Origin: Candidatus Nanoarchaeia archaeon
GTDB taxonomy: Archaea > Nanobdellota > Nanobdellia > Woesearchaeales > SKIA01
Direction: 5' to 3'
Assembly: GCA_028279685.1 (NCBI GenBank)
Contig: JANQNG010000077.1
Coordinates: forward strand, 1 to 58,702
Length of the DNA: 58,702 nucleotides
The first letter of the stretch is position 1; each line of letters begins with the position of its first letter. Under the pieces are notes generated by a model. That model searched no databases. It saw only the letters and a list, made by a program, of their open reading frames with translations, and was not told the DNA's origin. Shown here in pieces: positions 46,866 to 53,195 of the stretch. The position numbers and the translations under genes are program-made.

Positions 46866-47086
46866 ACGTCTTTCAACCATCGTTTTCTTTTTCTGCCTTT
46901 TTCGGCAAGCACGTTTTGTTTGTGCATGAATTCTGCATCAACCTCAACCTCTTTTTTATGCACTGCCATTAAGGATCTGCAATAAGGGCATCTGAGACTT
47001 GGTGTCAAGTGATCAACCCTCTTCTTGATTTTACAAATATTGCAGTAAGCTACGCTAACAGTTTGCACAACTCTTTTCATTCCCAT
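46856..47086 (-). CDS. Zinc-ribbon protein
   Basis: 76 residues: 'AYCNICKIKKRVDHL' and 'LRCPYCRSLMAVHKKE', two CxxC knuckles 15 residues apart, a classical zinc ribbon. The C-terminus is basic. May bind nucleic acid. Confidence 0.55.
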   Translation of the reverse strand: MGMKRVVQTVSVAYCNICKIKKRVDHLTPSLRCPYCRSLMAVHKKEVEVDAEFMHKQNVLAEKGRKRKRWLKDVWQ

Positions 47087-47094
47087 GATCCCCT

Positions 47095-47484
47095 CTATTC
47101 TTTTTTCTTGAGTGGAGGTTTCTCAGGTTTTGTTTCCCCAGCGTTCTTGAATTCACTTACAATCTTAACAGTGTATTTTCCTTTTTTTGGTCTGGCTATT
47201 GAAAGGGTTGCTCCGTTGATACTTCCTGATTCTTCAATCAGTGTCCGGATCTCCTTCCATAGAGCCCATGAGTTGATGCTGAGCTTCTTGTCATCTGACG
47301 TTTTGATTTCATAGGCATAGTCAACCTTGCTAAGAAAATATCTGGCTTCTGTTGTTTTGACAATGGAGCTGACTGTGATCTCTATTGCTGACCCATCGTC
47401 AGGGATTTTAATGTAGGGACTGTTGGCTTTTGCTTGGTCATATTCTTCTTTGATCGCATCTTGCGTTACTTCTTGTTCAGACAT
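47095..47484 (-). CDS. ssDNA-binding-like (OB-fold) protein
   Basis: 129 residues. 'YIKIPDDGSAIEITVSSIVK', 'YAYEIKTSDDKKLSINSWAL', 'NGATLSIARPKKGKYTVKIV' follow a layout often seen in small viral OB-fold ssDNA-binding proteins. The C-terminal tail is charged rather than acidic. TATA-like ATATATATATTC lies 40-50 bases upstream on the minus strand. First gene of its transcription unit. Confidence 0.5.
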   Translation of the reverse strand: MSEQEVTQDAIKEEYDQAKANSPYIKIPDDGSAIEITVSSIVKTTEARYFLSKVDYAYEIKTSDDKKLSINSWALWKEIRTLIEESGSINGATLSIARPKKGKYTVKIVSEFKNAGETKPEKPPLKKKE

Positions 47485-47546
47485 AGACTATAGTTAGTAG
47501 TCCTAGATTATAAGATTTAGAAACTTAGAATATATATATTGTAATG
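47485..47546 (-). promoter_or_regulatory. Promoter region
   Basis: Contains minus-strand ATATATATATTC (~47530) and CTTATAATC (~47508), either of which could be the TATA box for the 47095-47484 gene. No reading frame occupies it. Confidence 0.45.
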
Positions 47547-47771
47547 TTATTGTTTTTTGTGATAATTCTGATGAACTTTAATACAAAGAATATTTAACGA
47601 AAAAAGATGTTTGGCTCTCTCGAGGTTTACTTTTGCCAACCTTTTAATCCTGTCAGTATATCCAACACCATCAACATCGGATTTGCATGTTTCGATTAGT
47701 TTTTTGACTTGCTCGGGAGCTTCTGTTTCACAGCGCTCAATGTTATTTAGATAAAAACTTCGGGTAATCAT
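47547..47771 (-). CDS. Small helical protein
   Basis: 74 residues, helical, with three cysteines spread (ERCETEAPEQVKKLIETCKS, 'LNILCIKVHQNYHKK'). Start overlaps the upstream stop by four bases. Function unknown. Confidence 0.45.
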   Translation of the reverse strand: MITRSFYLNNIERCETEAPEQVKKLIETCKSDVDGVGYTDRIKRLAKVNLERAKHLFSLNILCIKVHQNYHKKQ

Positions 47772-48172
47772 TTAACCACCAACCTATAATGTGCCTTTCC
47801 ATGAATCTCTGCGTAATATTGACCTTCCTTTATCTGCTTCCATTTGATGACCTTGTGGGCATCTCCTGATTTTAGTGACTTGATTATATCTTTATATTTG
47901 CCCTTATCTTTTATCTGTGCTATAATGGATTCCAGGGACTTGAGTTCTTCTGAATCCCCCTTATTCGCCTGAAACTCCACTGGTTCTTCGTGCTTACATT
48001 CAAGCAGAAACTCTTGCCTTTGGAAGATTTGTTGAATTATGATATCCATCTGCTCTACTGTGAGCTCCAATGACTTAGGAATAGGTATTAAACATATAGG
48101 ACATTGACCTAGTTCTTTCTCATACATGCCATGCTTCATGCATTCAATATGGGTGTATTCTGAGTCTTTCAT
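47768..48172 (-). CDS. Zinc-binding protein, unknown
   Basis: 134 residues: 'HIECMKHGMYEKELGQCPIC' gives a C/H-C/C zinc finger at the N-terminus. A coiled-coil middle and a C-terminal beta part (VIKWKQIKEGQYYAEIHG) follow. Starts next to the inverted-repeat region. Confidence 0.5.
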   Translation of the reverse strand: MKDSEYTHIECMKHGMYEKELGQCPICLIPIPKSLELTVEQMDIIIQQIFQRQEFLLECKHEEPVEFQANKGDSEELKSLESIIAQIKDKGKYKDIIKSLKSGDAHKVIKWKQIKEGQYYAEIHGKAHYRLVVK

Positions 48173-48202
48173 AATAGTTTCCCCGTATGTCGGTTTAGAA
48201 AA

Positions 48203-48422
48203 ATCACACTGTTATACCGCTATCAAGGTCTCCATTTTGAGACAACTTTGACCAATACTGGTTAAAGATGAAACCAACATGAGGCGGAAGCGAAATTTAA
48301 CTTTTACTCGATATCAGATTCATACAGGGTGGGGGAGGGTATTATTATTAGATTGTGTATATTTATATATGTTATGTAGTAATGAGTCATCACGTTACAG
48401 ATACTAAACTAAAAGTTTCATT
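48203..48422. repeat. Left arm of a long imperfect inverted repeat
   Basis: Shared with the reverse complement of 48802-49016: ATCACACTGTTATA (48203-48216), ACAACTTTGACCAATA (48242-48257), then a looser match, ATACAGGGTG followed by a G-run (from 48322), and TAAACTAAAAGTTTCATT (48405-48422). The inner end covers the stop codon of the enclosed gene. No other gene occupies 48173-48417. Confidence 0.7.
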
Positions 48423-48801
48423 CCTTTCCAGGAAGATTTTTTCGGACATTTTTTATCTTGTCATTGACATTGTCTAAGTTTATCTCTTCTAGTTTAATAT
48501 TATAACCATATAACCTAGATAATACCTTCTTTAACTTTCTTCTTCTTTTATCTTTGTATCTGTATATTATTTTAGTAGTTTCTTTAGAAAATAGCTTGAG
48601 CTTATTAATTGCGTGTGATAACTGTTGGGTGTGGATACACTCAACGACTCCAATGACCTTATATTGGTTGTTCAACAATATAAAGTCGATGGGTTGTCCA
48701 GCTACTTTCCCGTTCACTATAACTTTCTCCTTTCCAAACTTTTCTTCTAACACTTTTCCTAGATTTTCCATCAATCTTTTGTGTGAATACTCTCGTAACA
48801 T
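48418..48801 (-). CDS. Nuclease-fold-like protein framed by inverted repeats
   Basis: 127 residues. 'VAGQPIDFILLNNQYKVIGVVECIHTQQL' resembles the PD-(D/E)XK core (D, then E), but the usual E-x-K is E-C-I, so catalysis is doubtful. The basic C-terminus is 'KDKRRRKLKKVLSRLYG'. Both ends of the gene abut the inner ends of the inverted repeats. It may be a DNA-binding protein acting on those repeats, a mobile-cassette protein, or an origin-binding factor. Confidence 0.55.
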   Translation of the reverse strand: MLREYSHKRLMENLGKVLEEKFGKEKVIVNGKVAGQPIDFILLNNQYKVIGVVECIHTQQLSHAINKLKLFSKETTKIIYRYKDKRRRKLKKVLSRLYGYNIKLEEINLDNVNDKIKNVRKNLPGKE

Positions 48802-49016
48802 AATGAAACTTTTAGTTTAAGATTTATAAAGCTATGGGTCGTATATACTTACACATACGAATTTTGTTTGTTATTAATGAGACCCCCCCACACCCTGTAT
48901 AAAACCAAAACTGAAAAAAAGTTCCATTTCGTTGTCGCTGTGTGCAGTTATACTTCTAACCGCTATTGGTCAAAGTTGTTTTTAACCGATAGCAAGGATC
49001 TATATAACAGTGTGAT
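48802..49016. repeat. Right arm of the long imperfect inverted repeat
   Basis: Mirrors the left arm: AATGAAACTTTTAGTTTA (48802-48819), CACCCTGTAT (48891-48900) after a C-run, TATTGGTCAAAGTTGT (48964-48979), ATAACAGTGTGAT (49004-49016). A further direct copy ATTGGTCAAAGTTGTTTT is at 49031-49048. No gene is seen between 48802 and 49078. Confidence 0.7.
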
Positions 49017-49078
49017 ATTTCTAAACCCGCATTGGTCAAAGTTGTTTTGAATCTACAATTTGACCCGATCAATTTGAA

Positions 49079-49630
49079 TCAAATATCATCGCCTTCCAAG
49101 AAATAAACAGTTTTGCCATTCACCTTTTCTCTTCCTATAAAACCCCTTTTGTGGAGATAATTAAAATCTTTGATGAATCTGACATATTCTGGATTGTCTG
49201 TATCGAGGTCTTCTCCAAGAAATCTTCCAGCCACTTGAGCAAAACTTAACTTGTTTCCTTGCATGATAGGAACAAGATCCTCGGTGAGTCTGGAATAATG
49301 TTTTTCTTTTTCTGGATCGTCCTCTTGTTTAACAGTATTAGAACTGGTTTTCTTCTTTCCGGTGGCTTTTGACTGTTCTTGAGATACCTTAAAGCGATTT
49401 CTCTGTTGTAACCTTTTCATCACTTGCTTGACATCTTCTTCAATTGATTGAACTCTAGGTTTAGATTCTGGTTCTGGTTGTTTTGGTTTCTCGATCTTTC
49501 TGTTTTCAACTACCGAAACAATGAAAGAGTAAAGCTGCTTAAACTTCTCAAAATCCTCTCCAACATATCTTAATGTTGATTCTCTGTTTGGTTTGTATGT
49601 TATTATGAACTTCTCTTTTTCTTTTACCAT
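49079..49630 (-). CDS. Winged-helix-like protein, unknown
   Basis: 183 residues. N-terminal small alpha/beta part (FIITYKPNRESTLRYVGED), a charged disordered linker (~50-110), and a C-terminal domain whose 'YVRFIKDFNYLHKRGFIGRE' and 'KVNGKTVYFLEG' ending looks like a winged helix. TAATG overlap with the SWIM mini-gene. Possibly a replication accessory or regulator. Confidence 0.5.
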   Translation of the reverse strand: MVKEKEKFIITYKPNRESTLRYVGEDFEKFKQLYSFIVSVVENRKIEKPKQPEPESKPRVQSIEEDVKQVMKRLQQRNRFKVSQEQSKATGKKKTSSNTVKQEDDPEKEKHYSRLTEDLVPIMQGNKLSFAQVAGRFLGEDLDTDNPEYVRFIKDFNYLHKRGFIGREKVNGKTVYFLEGDDI

Positions 49631-49797
49631 TATACCCCCTTGATCACTTTTTTGAGTTCGTCAATATGATAGCAGGCAAGCCACCTTCCGTATGAGTTGC
49701 AAGTGCAAGTCAGTCTTCCGTTATCTTTGTTGTAACGAACCCATTCAGCACCCAGCTTGAACCATACCGATCTTGCATATTCTTCAACCTGACTCAT
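49630..49797 (-). CDS. SWIM-type zinc finger mini-protein
   Basis: 55 residues; 'LTCTCNSYGRWLACYHIDEL' contains the CxC...CxH pattern of SWIM domains, which usually mediate DNA or protein contacts in recombination proteins. The gene overlaps both neighbours. Free-standing SWIM proteins are known in haloarchaeal and viral genomes. Confidence 0.6.
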   Translation of the reverse strand: MSQVEEYARSVWFKLGAEWVRYNKDNGRLTCTCNSYGRWLACYHIDELKKVIKGV

Positions 49798-50071
49798 AAT
49801 CAATCTTCTTCACTTCTACTGGTTTTACTGATTTCCCACCAGGAATATCAATTTCCAGATTATCAAGAAATCTGTGAACATCCTCATAAACATCTATTAC
49901 CTTTCCCATGTCAGTATAAAATTTTCCTTGAGATTCGTATCCTTTACGCCACTTGCCTTCGATTTTAATTTTGATAGATTTATCAGGATGATCGTTGCAA
50001 AATCCTCTGTTATCAATTAGTCTCTCCGCTTTCCGCTGACAATCCTTGAGAAGACAGAGCCACCTATTCAT
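49784..50071 (-). CDS. Zinc-binding protein, unknown
   Basis: 95 residues. 'LCLLKDCQRKAERLIDNRGFCNDH' gives C-x4-C...C-x2-H; the rest is beta-rich and acidic. Overlaps the HNH gene end. Confidence 0.45.
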   Translation of the reverse strand: MNRWLCLLKDCQRKAERLIDNRGFCNDHPDKSIKIKIEGKWRKGYESQGKFYTDMGKVIDVYEDVHRFLDNLEIDIPGGKSVKPVEVKKIDYESG

Positions 50072-50663
50072 AGCCTCTATTCTCCCTTTTCTTTTTTTCC
50101 CTTAGTATTGCAGATTCCCTCATTTTTTTTATAGTTCTTTGTGAATGGCATCTGCCTAACCAAGGGTGTTTCCTAGTATCCCAAAGTCTTTTTCCTTTTC
50201 TAGATATACTCATTTTTCTTTTTGATTCTTCAGAATGAACTGTTGGTTGTCTAGCCATCTCAACAAACTTTTCAAATCTTCCGTCCTTATTCATATGACA
50301 ATATCTGCATAGGTATTCCCAGTCTGACAAATCTCTCTTATATTGTTGGCTGATGTTAGCTAGATCATAGGGTGCGTTTTCATCACAATTCTCACACTTC
50401 TGGGGCTTTGGATATCTTCTTCTAATCCATGTATGTAAAGCACTATAACTAACATCATTACCTTTCCATCCAGGATTTTTGTCTCCCATTAATGATAGAG
50501 ATATTTTATTCTTAGTTTCTTGGGTATGTTTTGTATTTTTTCTAGATTCTCGAAATCTTTCTTGGTATTCTTTATACTGTGGTAAGTTATGCCATCTTTT
50601 ATGATTAGATAAAGACTTAGAGTTCTGGAATTCTCTACCACATAGATCACATCTATTTACCAT
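50064..50663 (-). CDS. HNH homing endonuclease with C2H2 finger and NUMOD-like repeats
   Basis: 199 residues. C2H2 finger at the N-terminus (CDLCGREFQNSKSLSNHKRWH). NUMOD3-like DNA-binding motifs at ~45-68 (HTQETKNKISLSLMGDKNPG), ~141-160 (HSEESKRKMSISRKGKR) and a weaker third (HSQRTIKKMRES). The HNH region is ~75-130: 'YSALHTWIRRRYPKPQKCENC', 'DLANISQQYKRD' and 'YLCRYCHMNKDGR'. GGAGGAT precedes the ATG. It is free-standing, next to the helicase gene, as homing genes often are. Confidence 0.8.
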   Translation of the reverse strand: MVNRCDLCGREFQNSKSLSNHKRWHNLPQYKEYQERFRESRKNTKHTQETKNKISLSLMGDKNPGWKGNDVSYSALHTWIRRRYPKPQKCENCDENAPYDLANISQQYKRDLSDWEYLCRYCHMNKDGRFEKFVEMARQPTVHSEESKRKMSISRKGKRLWDTRKHPWLGRCHSQRTIKKMRESAILREKKKRENRGYE

Positions 50664-50693
50664 AGATCCTCCTCATTGTTCTTGTGTTTCCAT

Positions 50694-52094
50694 CTATTGA
50701 CCATTATCAGTATCCTCTTTTTCTATATTCTTAGAAAAATTCTCATATTGAAGATTCTTGTGGAACAAGTAAGCCTTTAATTTTTCCTCGTTGAAATGAG
50801 TCAGCTCCTCGAGTATCTTGCTGATTGTGCTTTGACCTGAATTCGGAATGCAGTAATAATAATTTTTATTCTTTCTTTTTTCCTTGCCCAATAAACCCAC
50901 ATCATATAAACTTCTTAGAATCTTGTACGTTCTAGCCTCTCCTTTGTTGATTATTGTTGCAGCTTCTCTTTTTGTGAATTCTGATTCCCCTCTACCATCT
51001 CTGAGTTTTTGATATATCTTGTAAAATGCTTTAGAAGTCCCTGCCATCAAAGCATTGAAATCATCTTCAAGTAGTTCAAGGGCTACTTTCAAATCATCAA
51101 CCTCTGAGATAACTGTTATTCTTCCTCTGTAAGTTGCTCTTAGTCTTCTGTATTGGTTGAAAAATGTTATGGCTTTGACAAGCTCGATTAACTTGTCAAA
51201 ATCTCTGAGAACTTTAGGATGTTCTAAAGGAAGAGTTATTGAATCGGCATATGGAATTATTACATCAATCTTTTTGTGGAGTGCCCTTATCATATCTTGG
51301 ACTTTAGCAATGTCCGAATCGACAATCAACTGTTCCCACTTGCTAAGATAAACCCTGTCCTTTTTGTATCTCAGGATTTCGTTCCAGTGTTTCCTGTTCT
51401 CTTCGGGGGATAAAAACCAAGCTCTTGTTGCAAACTGTTCTTCCATTGAGCCCTTGATTGTTGTGGTTACTATGAATGGTGAACCCTCTTTGACTACTTC
51501 CCTGGTTACGAAATTTCCATCCTCTCCTCTCACAGTAGTAAGCAATCTTAAACTACCCTCTGACATTAGAACCCTTAATTGTTCTTGAGCATCCTCATCC
51601 TTGATACCATCAAATTCATATACATACAGGATCTTGCTGTCAAGACTTTCTTCCATCCTGTCAAGGGATTTCCCTGTTATCCTGGAATATTCCAGTTTCA
51701 TTGACTTTGGAAAAAGTGGAAGCACTGCTTTTACTAGAGTATTTTTTCCAGAGGAACTCTCTCCGCTAACAATAACTGCTGCAGGTTTTTTTGAGAAAGT
51801 TGTTAAAACCAGGAAAAATAAAATCAGGCTGTTGTTATACTCCCTACAAATGTTATGGGCTATTGCCTTCTTAACCATTTCCAATCCCTCTTCTGTCTTC
51901 AGCAATTCAATTGCCTTGGAGTATCTATCTTCATTGACATTTTGTAATGTTTCATTTTCTAAATCTTCAACTTTTTCGGACAAGTCTTTAATATTCTCTG
52001 AGGTGAGATTACCCACAAGTTCACCTACACTTTTATCTTTCTTCCGCTTGGAAGATTTAGGCTTTACTTTATTTTTCTTGCTTTCAGATGGCAT
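50694..52094 (-). CDS. MCM-like AAA+ helicase candidate
   Basis: 466 residues. A basic disordered N-terminus and coiled coil (1-60) precede the ATPase: Walker A 'VSGESSSGKNTL' (109-120), 'SRITGKSLDRMEESL', Walker B 'KILYVYEFDGIKDE' (154-167), 'LRVLMSEGSLRLLTTVRGED' and 'GSPFIVTTT' (sensor 1). The C-terminal ~100 residues form a winged helix (FTKREAATIINKGEARTYKI). It resembles the MCM-like helicases of archaeal and bacterial mobile elements. Probably the replicative helicase. Likely leaderless: CTTATTAAAACTC lies ~35 bases before the ATG. Confidence 0.7.
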   Translation of the reverse strand: MPSESKKNKVKPKSSKRKKDKSVGELVGNLTSENIKDLSEKVEDLENETLQNVNEDRYSKAIELLKTEEGLEMVKKAIAHNICREYNNSLILFFLVLTTFSKKPAAVIVSGESSSGKNTLVKAVLPLFPKSMKLEYSRITGKSLDRMEESLDSKILYVYEFDGIKDEDAQEQLRVLMSEGSLRLLTTVRGEDGNFVTREVVKEGSPFIVTTTIKGSMEEQFATRAWFLSPEENRKHWNEILRYKKDRVYLSKWEQLIVDSDIAKVQDMIRALHKKIDVIIPYADSITLPLEHPKVLRDFDKLIELVKAITFFNQYRRLRATYRGRITVISEVDDLKVALELLEDDFNALMAGTSKAFYKIYQKLRDGRGESEFTKREAATIINKGEARTYKILRSLYDVGLLGKEKRKNKNYYYCIPNSGQSTISKILEELTHFNEEKLKAYLFHKNLQYENFSKNIEKEDTDNGQ

Positions 52095-52143
52095 AGTATA
52101 TCACGTCAAACTCAACATAGAGAGTTTTAATAAGTTTTCTCCT

Positions 52144-52269
52144 TTAATGGCTAGGCTTAGGGAGTTCAAAAGAACAAGCCTTGCATTTTGAAGGGGATCT
52201 AGTTTTATAGTAGTTGAGAAAACTGCAACTTGGACATTCGATGTTTTTGGTCAGATTTCTCTTACTCAT
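52144..52269 (-). CDS. 41-residue zinc-ribbon mini-protein
   Basis: MSKRNLTKNIECPSCS then 'FLNYYKTRSPSKCKACSFEL': CPSC and CKAC knuckles 15 residues apart. No ribosome-binding site; a TATA-like CTTATTAG lies upstream on the minus strand, so probably leaderless. First gene of the replication block. Confidence 0.5.
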   Translation of the reverse strand: MSKRNLTKNIECPSCSFLNYYKTRSPSKCKACSFELPKPSH

Positions 52270-52371
52270 AAGATAGAACTATTGGTCTAGAAATCTAATA
52301 AGATTATGAAGACTGAAAAATATATTTTGAAACCGATCTATGTTTATTGGTTATGACATGATTAATTGTTG

Positions 52372-52677
52372 ATGGACAGACTTAGGCTTGAACTCTGCGG
52401 ACATAGGAAATCATATCAATTCTGTAAGACCTGCCAAGAGATAGATTTGTTTGCAGAAAGAAAACAAAAAAAGGAAAAGGAACAACCACTTGAGGTATGG
52501 ATTAAAAAGGAACTTGATGCCTTCTGGTTTAAAGCGATCGCAGATTTAAGGGATGAATTTGTAGATGCACATAAACAGTTCTGGGAAAAACTGGTTCCTC
52601 TCCTTCAAAAAGATTTGAGTGATATATCAAAGAAAGTTTCAGATATTAGAAACCTTCTTCAAAATAGGCGTCACTAA
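52372..52677 (+). CDS. Small protein with zinc and helical parts
   Basis: 101 residues from ATG 52372. 'LCGHRKSYQFCKTCQ' gives C-x2-H...C-x2-C; the rest is two long helices (KELDAFWFKAIADLRDEFVD, 'LQKDLSDISKKVSDIRNLL'). AAATATATTTT lies ~45 bases upstream. It converges on the end of the late block. Confidence 0.5.
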   Translation: MDRLRLELCGHRKSYQFCKTCQEIDLFAERKQKKEKEQPLEVWIKKELDAFWFKAIADLRDEFVDAHKQFWEKLVPLLQKDLSDISKKVSDIRNLLQNRRH

Positions 52678-52686
52678 CGACAAGGT

Positions 52687-53001
52687 TTAAGAGAATCTAG
52701 ATTTTATTCCACCTAACACATTATAGATAACACCAAAGACTTTTTCTGTTACTGCTGTTATAGGGACTAGACCTGCAATTAGTGTTGTTGCTTGATCGAT
52801 TTCTTCAAAGGACACGCCTTGGTATCCTGCATATCCACCGACAACGACTCCTGTTGCAATTGCTTTTGCAAGACCCTTCAGTTCAAAATTTGTTTTCTTT
52901 GTGTTTGCTGATTTTTTCTTGATGTACCCAATCACTGACCAGACTACTCCTGAAGCTGCTCCGATTCCTATTCCGGTCAGAGTTGTTGTTAACTCGCTCA
53001 T
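52687..53001 (-). CDS. Holin-like membrane protein
   Basis: 104 residues from ATG 53001 (GGAGG eight bases upstream; the frame extends five codons further). Two hydrophobic, glycine-rich segments (~5-23, TLTGIGIGAASGVVWSVIG; ~45-90, AIATGVVVGGYAGYQG and 'TLIAGLVPITAVTEKVFGVI') fit a small phage holin-type protein. It is the last gene of the late transcription block, a usual place for lysis functions. A TATA-like TTATAAATA lies ~35 bases upstream. No endolysin gene is recognisable nearby. Confidence 0.5.
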   Translation of the reverse strand: MSELTTTLTGIGIGAASGVVWSVIGYIKKKSANTKKTNFELKGLAKAIATGVVVGGYAGYQGVSFEEIDQATTLIAGLVPITAVTEKVFGVIYNVLGGIKSRFS

Positions 53002-53046
53002 GGAATACCTCCTCAATTAAACTTGAAACTTTGTTATTTATAACCA

Positions 53047-53187
53047 TTAATGCCACTTTCGATGTGCTTTAATGTGATGTTGATAGTGATCTTCGGGAGT
53101 GGCAAATGTAGTGCTATAACCCTCACAATGCAGATCACTTGCCCACTCAGGAAGCGGACAGATGATTTTTCTTAACCAATTCCACAT
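53047..53187 (-). CDS. 46-residue Cys/His mini-protein
   Basis: MWNWLRKIICPLPEW then 'DLHCEGYSTTFATPEDHYQHH' and 'KAHRKWH'. GGAGG is five bases before the ATG. Several His after a Cys suggest a metal site. It lies between the hub and the holin-like gene. Confidence 0.5.
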   Translation of the reverse strand: MWNWLRKIICPLPEWASDLHCEGYSTTFATPEDHYQHHIKAHRKWH

Positions 53188-53195
53188 AATTCCTC

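Noticed and set aside
51601-52191. 196-codon plus-strand frame opposite the helicase gene
   Set aside because: It mirrors the helicase codons, has no ribosome-binding site, and the minus-strand protein has clear AAA+ motifs.
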